From Herbaspirillum sp. alder98 (GTDB lineage: Bacteria; Pseudomonadota; Gammaproteobacteria; Burkholderiales; Burkholderiaceae_D), in assembly GCF_020179755.1 (NCBI RefSeq), contig NZ_JAIUCY010000003.1:496001-560000 (forward strand): DNA of 64,000 nucleotides, given 5' to 3'. Below, piece by piece: positions 42,464 to 49,284 of this stretch (its first letter is position 1; each line of letters starts with the position of its first letter). Both the position numbers and the translations under genes were made by a program. Under the pieces are notes generated by a model. That model searched no databases. It had not been told where the DNA came from and saw only the letters and a list, made by a program, of their open reading frames with translations.

Positions 42464-42786
42464 TCTTATTATCGACCCGATAACAGAGGGTCGACATCAC
42501 CCAGTTCTCTCAGATACAAGACCGTCCGGTGCAATGCCGGGGTTACGCTGTCTCGTCGGATTGCCCGACTCCGCCTCCATTTCCCTACCGAAAATTTCGG
42601 CACGAATTATTTGTAGCGACCCGAATTAAACACCCATCTAATTCGATATTGCCGAAATGGCCCCTCCTCTAGCATCAGTACCGCTCAATTAACTTTTTCT
42701 AGCGTATTAGGAGGGCTCGGAAACCTATTTCCGCTGCGTCCTCCCTTTGATCGTTTCGTTGTTGAAAACCCATGAGGAGAAGAACC
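42464..42786. promoter_or_regulatory. Intergenic control region before microcin-like unit
   Basis: 323 bases with no supported gene. It contains the inverted repeat TCGACCC-N9-GGGTCGA (42472-42494), probably the end of the upstream transcript. It also has CCGAAA-A-TTTCGG (42588-42600) and a perfect Shine-Dalgarno-like AGGAGG (42709-42714) without a clear frame after it. A CCTCC at about 42750 could pair with that AGGAGG. The microcin-like gene has its own GAGGAG just before the ATG. Confidence 0.4.
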
Positions 42787-43011
42787 ATGCGAGAAGTCAC
42801 AATCAGTGAGCTGGAGTTGATTGCTGGAGCAACCACTGCCGGAGATATTGGAATGGCAGCGGCAGCTGGATGGGCCGGTACCGTTGCTGGCGCAGCGGTT
42901 GGAGGATTACCCGGGGCCGCTGTCGGATTTGTATTAGGCGTCACCATCAGTATTGGATATACCCTCAGCGGCGGAACGTTCGGCTCGATTTCTGGAACGA
43001 ATTATCACTAA
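42787..43011 (+). CDS. Microcin-like double-glycine-type precursor peptide
   Basis: 74 residues from ATG 42787, which has GAGGAG 7 bases upstream. The first 15 residues, MREVTISELELIAGA, match the length and pattern of class II microcin leaders (microcin E492 has MREISQKDLNLAFGA): a charged MRE start, hydrophobic residues at fixed spacing, and Gly-Ala at the cut site. The predicted mature part is 59 residues, rich in Gly and Ala, with a membrane-spanning stretch containing GxxxG spacing (GMAAAAGWAGTVAGAAVGG, then LPGAAVGFVLGVTISIGY) and ending GTNYH. Expected fate is export by a peptidase-containing ABC transporter; none is in the window. The next gene starts 18 bases later. Confidence 0.7.
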   Translation: MREVTISELELIAGATTAGDIGMAAAAGWAGTVAGAAVGGLPGAAVGFVLGVTISIGYTLSGGTFGSISGTNYH

Positions 43012-43029
43012 TACTGGGGAGATATTCCG

Positions 43030-44184
43030 ATGACGATTAATTTCCCTCATACGAAAGAAGGTTTTATTTCCCACTTCCAGGAAATAGAACCCTGTCTGAT
43101 GAAGGCGGCTGGCGACGTCAGTGATATTTCTTGGCGCGAGATCAACGGGATCATTGACCGTTGTGATGTATCGTCCGACGACTTCAAGTTACTTCTGGAT
43201 GGGGTATGCCCCAAGGATCAATACGTAGAGAGCTATCTGGATGTCGGAACGCACCGCCATCGCTTAATCAAACCTGTTGTCTATGACTTATTGCTAAAAG
43301 GCGCAACGGTCATCGCCAACAAAATCGCTAACGAAGAAAAAATTCGACAATTTTCAAATTGCGTTGCTTCTTATACTGGTCGAAGAACCGTTAGCAGTAT
43401 TTACGCCACATTTGGCACCAAGGAATCTTTCCGCGCTCATTGGGATACTCGCGATGTATTTGCCGTTCAATTGATAGGAAAGAAACAGTGGACGTTATTC
43501 AAACCTACTTTTGACTCTCCGCTTCACATTCACCAGAGCCGCGATTTCGAAGCAACTCACCCCTGCCCAACTGAGCCCTTCCTGGAGACCACGCTCGAGC
43601 CTGGTGACGTTCTTTATATTCCCCGTGGCTGGTGGCATCAACCGAAACCACTAGGTGGCGGAACCTGTCATCTCGCAATTGGAACATTTCCCCCTTACGC
43701 AATTGATTATCTGAATTGGGCTCTCAATCAGATGTCTGCATTTCCTCAAACAAGAAAATCATTGAATGGATGGGAAACCGACAAAAAAAATATTGAAGCC
43801 ATTGGGCTTTATATAGCTGAGTTCATCGATAACGAGATCAACTACAACCGTTTTTTAGAATTTTGCGCGGCATACGTTCGTATTGATTCTCCGATAGCGA
43901 TAAATATCTTTGGAAATGCCGACAACGACGTTCTTCCGATGGACTCAAAAATTAGACTGGCATCCGTAAGTCAACCGCCCTACGATTCTGAGCAATTTTT
44001 CGCCAATGGAATAAAGGTAAGTCTCAGCGAGAAAAGCCGGATCCTGCTTTCTCACATCTCAAATTTTCCGGGAATAACGGTAAATCAATTAGCAGCTAAT
44101 TTCGCGGATATGGATTGCGATAAATTACATCGACTAGTCCACGAGTTATGTCATCAGGACATTCTTGAACTCGTTACTCCGTGA
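43030..44184 (+). CDS. JmjC/cupin-4 Fe(II)/2-oxoglutarate oxygenase
   Basis: 384 residues. The JmjC core shows the iron-binding facial triad: His137 and Asp139 in HWDTRDVFAVQLIGKKQW, and His203 in LYIPRGWWHQPK. The layout then includes a helical dimerisation part and a C-terminal winged-helix-like region (about 335-384: RILLSHISNFPGITVNQLAA), as in ribosomal oxygenases such as YcfD. Those enzymes hydroxylate a protein side chain (Arg or His). Here the neighbour is a leader-bearing peptide, so the substrate may be that peptide. GGGGAG precedes the ATG. The gene is clearly AT-rich compared with the genome around it. Confidence 0.85.
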   Translation: MTINFPHTKEGFISHFQEIEPCLMKAAGDVSDISWREINGIIDRCDVSSDDFKLLLDGVCPKDQYVESYLDVGTHRHRLIKPVVYDLLLKGATVIANKIANEEKIRQFSNCVASYTGRRTVSSIYATFGTKESFRAHWDTRDVFAVQLIGKKQWTLFKPTFDSPLHIHQSRDFEATHPCPTEPFLETTLEPGDVLYIPRGWWHQPKPLGGGTCHLAIGTFPPYAIDYLNWALNQMSAFPQTRKSLNGWETDKKNIEAIGLYIAEFIDNEINYNRFLEFCAAYVRIDSPIAINIFGNADNDVLPMDSKIRLASVSQPPYDSEQFFANGIKVSLSEKSRILLSHISNFPGITVNQLAANFADMDCDKLHRLVHELCHQDILELVTP

Positions 44185-44190
44185 GAGAAC

Positions 44191-44532
44191 ATGCGCATCT
44201 ATTTCAGGATCATGCTGTATTGGCTTGTGCCGGAATTGAAGGGAATGCCTGTTGAAGAAGCTGATGCAATCCTGGAAGCAGCGCGACAAGACTCCAGGAA
44301 AGAAATTAGGAAATATAGCGGCTGGTGTCTAACAGTCGCGCTTCTTTTCCCATTTCTTCTTTTTGGGATTGTATTTATCAGGGCAGATTTACTCGCTGAA
44401 AACTACCGTCCCCTAGCTGTCGGGGCTTTCACTCTCATCTGCAGCATAGCGAGTTCTGCGCTCATTTCCTGTTTCTACGTATTGATATTGAAGCCCGCAA
44501 TCAGGCGGTTGCTAAGATCCGCTCATACCTAA
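44191..44532 (+). CDS. Small two-helix membrane protein, possible immunity protein
   Basis: 113 residues, 6 bases after the oxygenase gene with GAGAG before the ATG. An amphipathic N-terminus (about 1-45) is followed by two TM helices (about 47-67: WCLTVALLFPFLLFGIVFI; and about 78-103: VGAFTLICSIASSALISCFY, then VLILKP). The ending is basic (RRLLRSAHT). I recognise no family. Immunity proteins of microcins and bacteriocins are often small inner-membrane proteins in just this position, so immunity is the leading guess, but export accessory or unrelated roles are possible. It converges on the crotonase gene. Confidence 0.7.
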   Translation: MRIYFRIMLYWLVPELKGMPVEEADAILEAARQDSRKEIRKYSGWCLTVALLFPFLLFGIVFIRADLLAENYRPLAVGAFTLICSIASSALISCFYVLILKPAIRRLLRSAHT

Positions 44533-44567
44533 AATAGAACGGTACATGCTGCGACAACCGCCCAAGC

Positions 44568-45332
44568 CTACCCGAACTGCGAAAAATCCGGCTTGCGCTT
44601 CTCCAGGAACGCCGTGAATGCCTCCTTGGCTTCAGGCGCCACCAGCATGCGGGCGAAGTGCTCGACTTCGATGCTGATCTGCTGCTCGGTGGCAGTCACC
44701 CGGTTCTTCTTCATCAATTGCTTGGTCACCCTGATCGATGCCGCCGGCAACGCCGCCAGCTTGGCCGCCTGCTGGCGGGCGAACGGCAACAGCTCCTCTA
44801 CCGTCAACACCCGGTTTACAAACCCCATCTCGCGCGCCTCGGTGGCATCGAACGGCTCGCCCAGCAGCAGCTTTTCGGCGGCACGCTGATAGCCGGCGAT
44901 ATGCGGCAGCAACAGCGATGACGCCGCCTCCGGGCACAAGCCCAGCTGCGTGAACGGCATCGAGAAGCGCGCATTGTCGGCCGCATAGACCAGGTCGCAA
45001 TGCAACAGCATGGTGGTGCCGATGCCCACTGCGGCGCCCGCGACGGCAGCCACGATGGGCTTGCTGGCATGGCTGATCTGCGCCAGGAACTGGAATACCG
45101 GCGCGTCCTTGCCGCTGGGCGGATGCTTCAGGAAGTCTTCCAGATCATTGCCGGCGGTAAAAACCTTGGGCTTGCCAGTGAACAGGATGGCGCGCACCGC
45201 GACGTCGGTCTCGGCATCCTTCAGGGCGTCGGCCAGTTGCTGGTACATGGCGGCGGTAATGGCGTTCTTCTTGTCCTCGCGGTCAAAGGCGATGGTGAGA
45301 ATGCCGTCCTGCTTGCTCAGTTCGATGTCCAT
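44568..45332 (-). CDS. Enoyl-CoA hydratase/isomerase family protein
   Basis: 254 residues from ATG 45332. Crotonase fold: KVFTAGNDLEDFL (first oxyanion/CoA region), VAAVAGAAVGIGTTMLLHCDLVYA (oxyanion hole) and LGLCPEAASSLLLP (the Glu of this block is the usual second acid/base). It could hydrate enoyl-CoA or isomerise a double bond, and the lack of one of the two standard Glu residues favours isomerase. It lies downstream of the thiolase gene but behind an intrinsic terminator, so it may be expressed separately from the rest of the fad genes. Confidence 0.9.
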   Translation of the reverse strand: MDIELSKQDGILTIAFDREDKKNAITAAMYQQLADALKDAETDVAVRAILFTGKPKVFTAGNDLEDFLKHPPSGKDAPVFQFLAQISHASKPIVAAVAGAAVGIGTTMLLHCDLVYAADNARFSMPFTQLGLCPEAASSLLLPHIAGYQRAAEKLLLGEPFDATEAREMGFVNRVLTVEELLPFARQQAAKLAALPAASIRVTKQLMKKNRVTATEQQISIEVEHFARMLVAPEAKEAFTAFLEKRKPDFSQFG

Positions 45333-45369
45333 AAGTCTCTCGGCTTGGGCGCACGTTGTGGATAAGTTG

Positions 45370-45402
45370 AAAAACAGCCGCACGGCGCAAGCGGTGCGGC
45401 TG
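45370..45402 (-). terminator. Rho-independent terminator after fadA-like gene
   Basis: CAGCCGCAC and GTGCGGCTG enclose a 10-base loop. On the minus strand the stem is followed by TTTTT (AAAAA at 45370-45374 in plus reading). It stands between the thiolase stop and the crotonase start. Confidence 0.85.
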
Positions 45403-45422
45403 TCGTCTGGCGCATTAAAAAC

Positions 45423-46619
45423 TTACATGCGCTCGAAGATGCCCGCCGCGCCCATGCCGGTGCCGACGCACATGGTCACCATGCCGTACTTCAGGTTCTT
45501 GCGACGCAGCGCATGGATGGTGGTGGCCGCGCGGATCGCGCCGGTCGCGCCCAGCGGGTGGCCCAGCGCAATGGCGCCGCCCATCGGGTTGACCTTGGCC
45601 GGGTCCAGTCCGAGATCGCCGATCACCGCCAGCGCCTGGGCGGCAAATGCCTCGTTGAGCTCGATCCAGTCGATCTGGTCCTGGGTCAGGCCAGCGGCCT
45701 TCAGGGCGGCCGGAATCGCTTCCTTGGGGCCGATGCCCATGATCTCCGGCGGCACGCCGCGCACCGCGAACGAGACAAAGCGGGCCAGCGGAGTCAGGTT
45801 GAACTGCTTCAGGATCTTTTCGGAAACGATGATCAGCGCGCCGGCGCCGTCGGAAGTCTGCGAACTGTTGCCGGCGGTGACGCTGCCCTTGGCCGCAAAC
45901 ACCGGCTTCAACTTGGCCAGCGCGGCGATATTGGAATCGGCACGCGGACCTTCGTCCAGGCTGACGGTGCGGGTCTTGATGTCGATCTCACCGCTGCCCA
46001 GGTTGGGGAAGCGCTCGATGATCTCGAACGGCGTCATCTCGTCGGCAAATTCACCGGCCTGCTGGGCGGCAATCGCCTTCTGGTGCGATGCCAGGGCGAA
46101 CTCGTCCTGCGCCTCGCGCGACACCTTCCATTGCTGCGCGACCTTCTCGGCGGTCAGGCCCATGCCGTAGGCCATGCCGATGTTCTCGTCCTTGAAGGCG
46201 TCGATGTTCACCGAGGGGTGGAAACCCATCATCGGCACCATCGACATCGACTCGGCGCCGCCGGCGATCATGATGTCGGCTTCGCCCACGCGGATGCGGT
46301 CGGCCGCCATCGCCACGGCGGTGATGCCGGAGGCGCAGAAGCGGTTGATGGTGACGCCGCCGATGGTGTTGGGCAGGCCTGCCAGCAGCACGGCGTTACG
46401 CGCCATGTTCAGGCCGGCTGCGCCTTCGGGGAAGGAACAGCCGATGATGGCGTCCTCGATCAGCTTGGGATCCAGTCCGGGCACTTGCGCCACGGCAGCC
46501 TGGATGGCGCGCACCAGCAGGTCATCCGGACGGGTGTTCTTGAACATGCCGCGCGGGGCCTTGCCGATCGGGGTGCGGGTAGCGGCGACGATGTACGCGT
46601 CTTGCAGTTGTTTGCTCAT
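45423..46619 (-). CDS. Acetyl-CoA C-acyltransferase (FadA-type thiolase)
   Basis: 398 residues from ATG 46619 with CAGGAG upstream. Thiolase active-site motifs are the nucleophile Cys in NRFCASGITAVAMAADRI, the His in [15 protein letters not shown] and the second Cys in MCVGTGMGAAGIFE. It cleaves 3-ketoacyl-CoA to acetyl-CoA and a shortened acyl-CoA, the last step of beta-oxidation. It forms a complex or operon with the bifunctional protein upstream (about 170 bases, with a structured spacer). The chain-length preference is not visible. Confidence 0.93.
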   Translation of the reverse strand: MSKQLQDAYIVAATRTPIGKAPRGMFKNTRPDDLLVRAIQAAVAQVPGLDPKLIEDAIIGCSFPEGAAGLNMARNAVLLAGLPNTIGGVTINRFCASGITAVAMAADRIRVGEADIMIAGGAESMSMVPMMGFHPSVNIDAFKDENIGMAYGMGLTAEKVAQQWKVSREAQDEFALASHQKAIAAQQAGEFADEMTPFEIIERFPNLGSGEIDIKTRTVSLDEGPRADSNIAALAKLKPVFAAKGSVTAGNSSQTSDGAGALIIVSEKILKQFNLTPLARFVSFAVRGVPPEIMGIGPKEAIPAALKAAGLTQDQIDWIELNEAFAAQALAVIGDLGLDPAKVNPMGGAIALGHPLGATGAIRAATTIHALRRKNLKYGMVTMCVGTGMGAAGIFERM

Positions 46620-46722
46620 TGTTGTTGCTCCTGTATGGGGCGAATGCTTTATCAGCGACTTGACTACGGTCCCAAGGTCGAGAAAGCGTTGCGAGCGGGC
46701 CAAGGTCTGCGGGAGAAGCGCA

Positions 46723-46740
46723 GCCGTACGGAAGTACGGC
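46723..46740. other. Structured spacer with GGAA tetraloop hairpin
   Basis: GCCGTAC and GTACGGC enclose GGAA (a GNRA-type loop). The 170-base spacer between the bifunctional gene and the thiolase (46620-46789) has further CTGCG/CGCAG complementarity around it. It may be an mRNA processing or stabilising element or part of a dispersed repeat. No ORF is evident. Confidence 0.4.
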
Positions 46741-46789
46741 GAGCGTCGCAGCAGAGATTGGCCTGCGCAGTAGCTTTATCGGCCTTGCA

Positions 46790-49177
46790 TCAATTGCGTA
46801 CTGGCTTGCCAGTCTGCATCATGCCCATGATCCGCTCCTGGGTCTTGGGGTGATTGAGCAGCTCCATGAAGAACTTGCGCTCGATGTCGAGCAACCACTG
46901 TTCGTTGACGATACTGCCTTCTTCCACTTCGCCACCGGCCACCGTCTCGGCGATCATCCGGCCCAGCTTGAAGTCGTGCGCCGAGATGAAGCCGCCATCG
47001 CGCATGTTGACCAGTTGCGCCAGGATGGTGGCCAGGCCATTGCGCCCGATCACCGGGATCTGCGGCGGCAGCGGCGCGCGGTAACCGGCGTCGAACAGCG
47101 CGCGCGCCTCGACCTTGGCCACGTGCAGCAATTCGTAGGGGTTGAAGACGATCACGTCGTCCTCGCGCAGATAGCCGAGCTTGCGTGCTTCCAGCGCCGA
47201 TTTCGACACATTGGCGGTGGCCGCGGCCAGCATGTAGTCCTTCAGGAACGGCAGGATGTCGTTGCCCTTGGCCTCACGGGCGGCACGCACTGCGGCTTCC
47301 TTCAAGCCGCCACCGGCCGGGATCAGGCCCACGCCCACTTCCACCAGGCCGATATAGGATTCGATCGACACCACCCGCTTGGCGGTGTGCAGCAGCAATT
47401 CGCAACCGCCGCCCAGCGCCAGGCCGGCCACCGCGGCCACCACCGGCACGCCGGCATACTTCAGGCGCTGGTGCGCCTGCTGCAATTGATGCACCACCGG
47501 TTCGATCGCCTTGACGCCGCCCGACATGAACAGCGGCAGCATCGACTGCAGGTCGGCGCCGGCCGAGAAGGCACCGCCTTCGGCGGCGTCCGGATGCCAG
47601 ATCACCAGGCCCTTGAAGTTCGCTTCGGCTTCGGTGATGGCGCGGTTCATGCCATCGATCACGCCCTGGCCGATCACGTGCATCTTGGTCTTGAAGGACA
47701 GGATCAATACCTCGTCGTCCTGGTGCCAGACACGTACCGACTCGTCTTCGAAGAAGGTCGTGCCGGCGACCTTGCCATCGGCCACGCCCTCGCCCGCCAG
47801 CGGCGCGCGGAAAACCTGACGCTGGTAGATCGGCAGCGCAGAACGGGCCACCTCCGACTTCTTCGACGGCGAATAGGAACCGCGGGCGCCGTGCACCCCT
47901 TCGCGACCGTCGAACACCCATGCCGGCAGCGCGGCGCTGGACAAGGCACGACCGGCCTCGATGTCTTCCTTGACCCACTGGGCGATCTGCTGCCAGCCCG
48001 AGGCTTGCCAGGTTTCGAATGGGCCGACGCTCCAGCCGAAGCCCCAGCGCATGGCGAAATCGAGGTCGCGCGCATTGTCGGCCACCGTTTCCAGATGCAC
48101 CGCGATGTAGTGGAACATGTCGCGGAAGATCGCCCACAGGAACTGGCCCTGCGGATTGGTGGAATCATGCAGCGCTTTCATGCGCTTGACCGGATCCTTC
48201 TCTTTCAGGATGCGGGCAATGATGTCGTCGGCCTTGCCGCCACCGGCGACGTAGTCACCCTTGGCCGGGTCGATGCGCAGGATATCCTTGCCCACCTTCT
48301 TGTAGAAACCGGCGCCGGTCTTCTGGCCCAGCGCACCCTGCTCGATCAGCTTGGCCAGCAGCGGCGGCGTGGCATAGGTGGCAAAGAAGGGGTCATCCTT
48401 GAGGTTGTCCTGCATGGTCCGGATCACGTGGCCCATGGTGTCCAGCCCGACCACGTCGGCGGTACGGAAGGTGCCGGACTTGGCGCGGCCCAGCTTGGCG
48501 CCGGTCAGGTCATCGACCACGTCGACCGACAGGCCATATTTATCGGCTTCGATCACGGTGGCCAGGATGCCGAAGATACCGACCCGGTTGGCCACGAAAT
48601 TGGGGGTGTCGAAGGCGCGCACGACGCCCTTGCCCAGCGTGGTGGTGAGGAACACTTCGAGCTTGTCGAGGATCTCGGGCGCGGTGGTGGCGGTCGGGAT
48701 CAGCTCGACCAGGTGCATGTAGCGCGGCGGGTTGAAGAAGTGCACGCCACAGAAGCGCGCCTTGAGCGCCGCATCGAAGCCGTCCGACAGGGCCGTGATC
48801 GACAGGCCCGAGGTATTGGAGGCGAAGATGGTGTCGGGGCCGATGTGGGGCGCGACCTTCTTGTAGAGGTCATGCTTCCAGTCCATGCGCTCGGCGATGG
48901 CTTCGATGATCAGGTCGCAACCGGCCAGCTGGGCCAGGTCGTCCTCGTAGTTGGCCACCTGGATCAGTGCGGCGTCGTCCTTGTTGCCCAGCGGGGCGGG
49001 ACTGAGTTTCTTGAGGTTGTCGATGGCGCGCTGGACGATGCCGTTCTTGGGACCTTCCTTGGCAGGCAGGTCGAACAGCACCACTGGCACCCGGGCGTTG
49101 ATGCAATGGGCGGCGATCTGCGCCCCCATGACGCCGGCGCCGAGTACGGCCACTTTTTTGACGATGAAATTGGACAC
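46790..49177 (-). CDS. 3-hydroxyacyl-CoA dehydrogenase/enoyl-CoA hydratase
   Basis: 795 residues. The N-terminal NAD-binding hydroxyacyl-CoA dehydrogenase domain (KVAVLGAGVMGAQIAAHC, ASNTSGLSI, the active-site block GVHFFNPPRYMHLVELIP) and its C-terminal dehydrogenase domain come first. A crotonase domain (about 490-690: VIWHPDAAEGGAFSAGADL, VVAAVAGLALGGGCELLLH, VGVGLIPAGGGLKEAAVR) then follows. This order is the reverse of E. coli FadB. It carries out steps two and three of beta-oxidation in the cytosol. Downstream of the acyl-CoA dehydrogenase and upstream of the thiolase on the same strand. Confidence 0.93.
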   Translation of the reverse strand: MSNFIVKKVAVLGAGVMGAQIAAHCINARVPVVLFDLPAKEGPKNGIVQRAIDNLKKLSPAPLGNKDDAALIQVANYEDDLAQLAGCDLIIEAIAERMDWKHDLYKKVAPHIGPDTIFASNTSGLSITALSDGFDAALKARFCGVHFFNPPRYMHLVELIPTATTAPEILDKLEVFLTTTLGKGVVRAFDTPNFVANRVGIFGILATVIEADKYGLSVDVVDDLTGAKLGRAKSGTFRTADVVGLDTMGHVIRTMQDNLKDDPFFATYATPPLLAKLIEQGALGQKTGAGFYKKVGKDILRIDPAKGDYVAGGGKADDIIARILKEKDPVKRMKALHDSTNPQGQFLWAIFRDMFHYIAVHLETVADNARDLDFAMRWGFGWSVGPFETWQASGWQQIAQWVKEDIEAGRALSSAALPAWVFDGREGVHGARGSYSPSKKSEVARSALPIYQRQVFRAPLAGEGVADGKVAGTTFFEDESVRVWHQDDEVLILSFKTKMHVIGQGVIDGMNRAITEAEANFKGLVIWHPDAAEGGAFSAGADLQSMLPLFMSGGVKAIEPVVHQLQQAHQRLKYAGVPVVAAVAGLALGGGCELLLHTAKRVVSIESYIGLVEVGVGLIPAGGGLKEAAVRAAREAKGNDILPFLKDYMLAAATANVSKSALEARKLGYLREDDVIVFNPYELLHVAKVEARALFDAGYRAPLPPQIPVIGRNGLATILAQLVNMRDGGFISAHDFKLGRMIAETVAGGEVEEGSIVNEQWLLDIERKFFMELLNHPKTQERIMGMMQTGKPVRN

Positions 49178-49237
49178 GCAAGTCTCCTTTGCTGGTGCTT
49201 CGATGAAGCGAAACGAATTCGGATTGAAACCTGAAGT

Positions 49238-49268
49238 CGCTGGGTCCCGGCCTGGGCCGGGACGACGG
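49238..49268. repeat. REP-like hairpin, second locus
   Basis: The segment begins CGCTGGGTCCCGGCCTGGGC and ends GCCGGGACGACGG, the same unit as at 11843 (opposite strand) and 52897. It lies in the 107-base gap between the bifunctional and acyl-CoA dehydrogenase genes. Confidence 0.7.
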
Positions 49269-49284
49269 CAGCGTCAGTTATACC

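Noticed and set aside
38804-42466. Shared AATAATTCGTGAT at the 3' ends of the GGDEF gene and the uncharacterised gene at 41462-42463
   Set aside because: Thirteen identical bases at two stop regions, but no wider similarity on either side; treated as chance.
46850-49234. Long open frame opposite the bifunctional fatty-acid gene
   Set aside because: Antisense shadow with composition typical of reverse reading of GC-rich genes.
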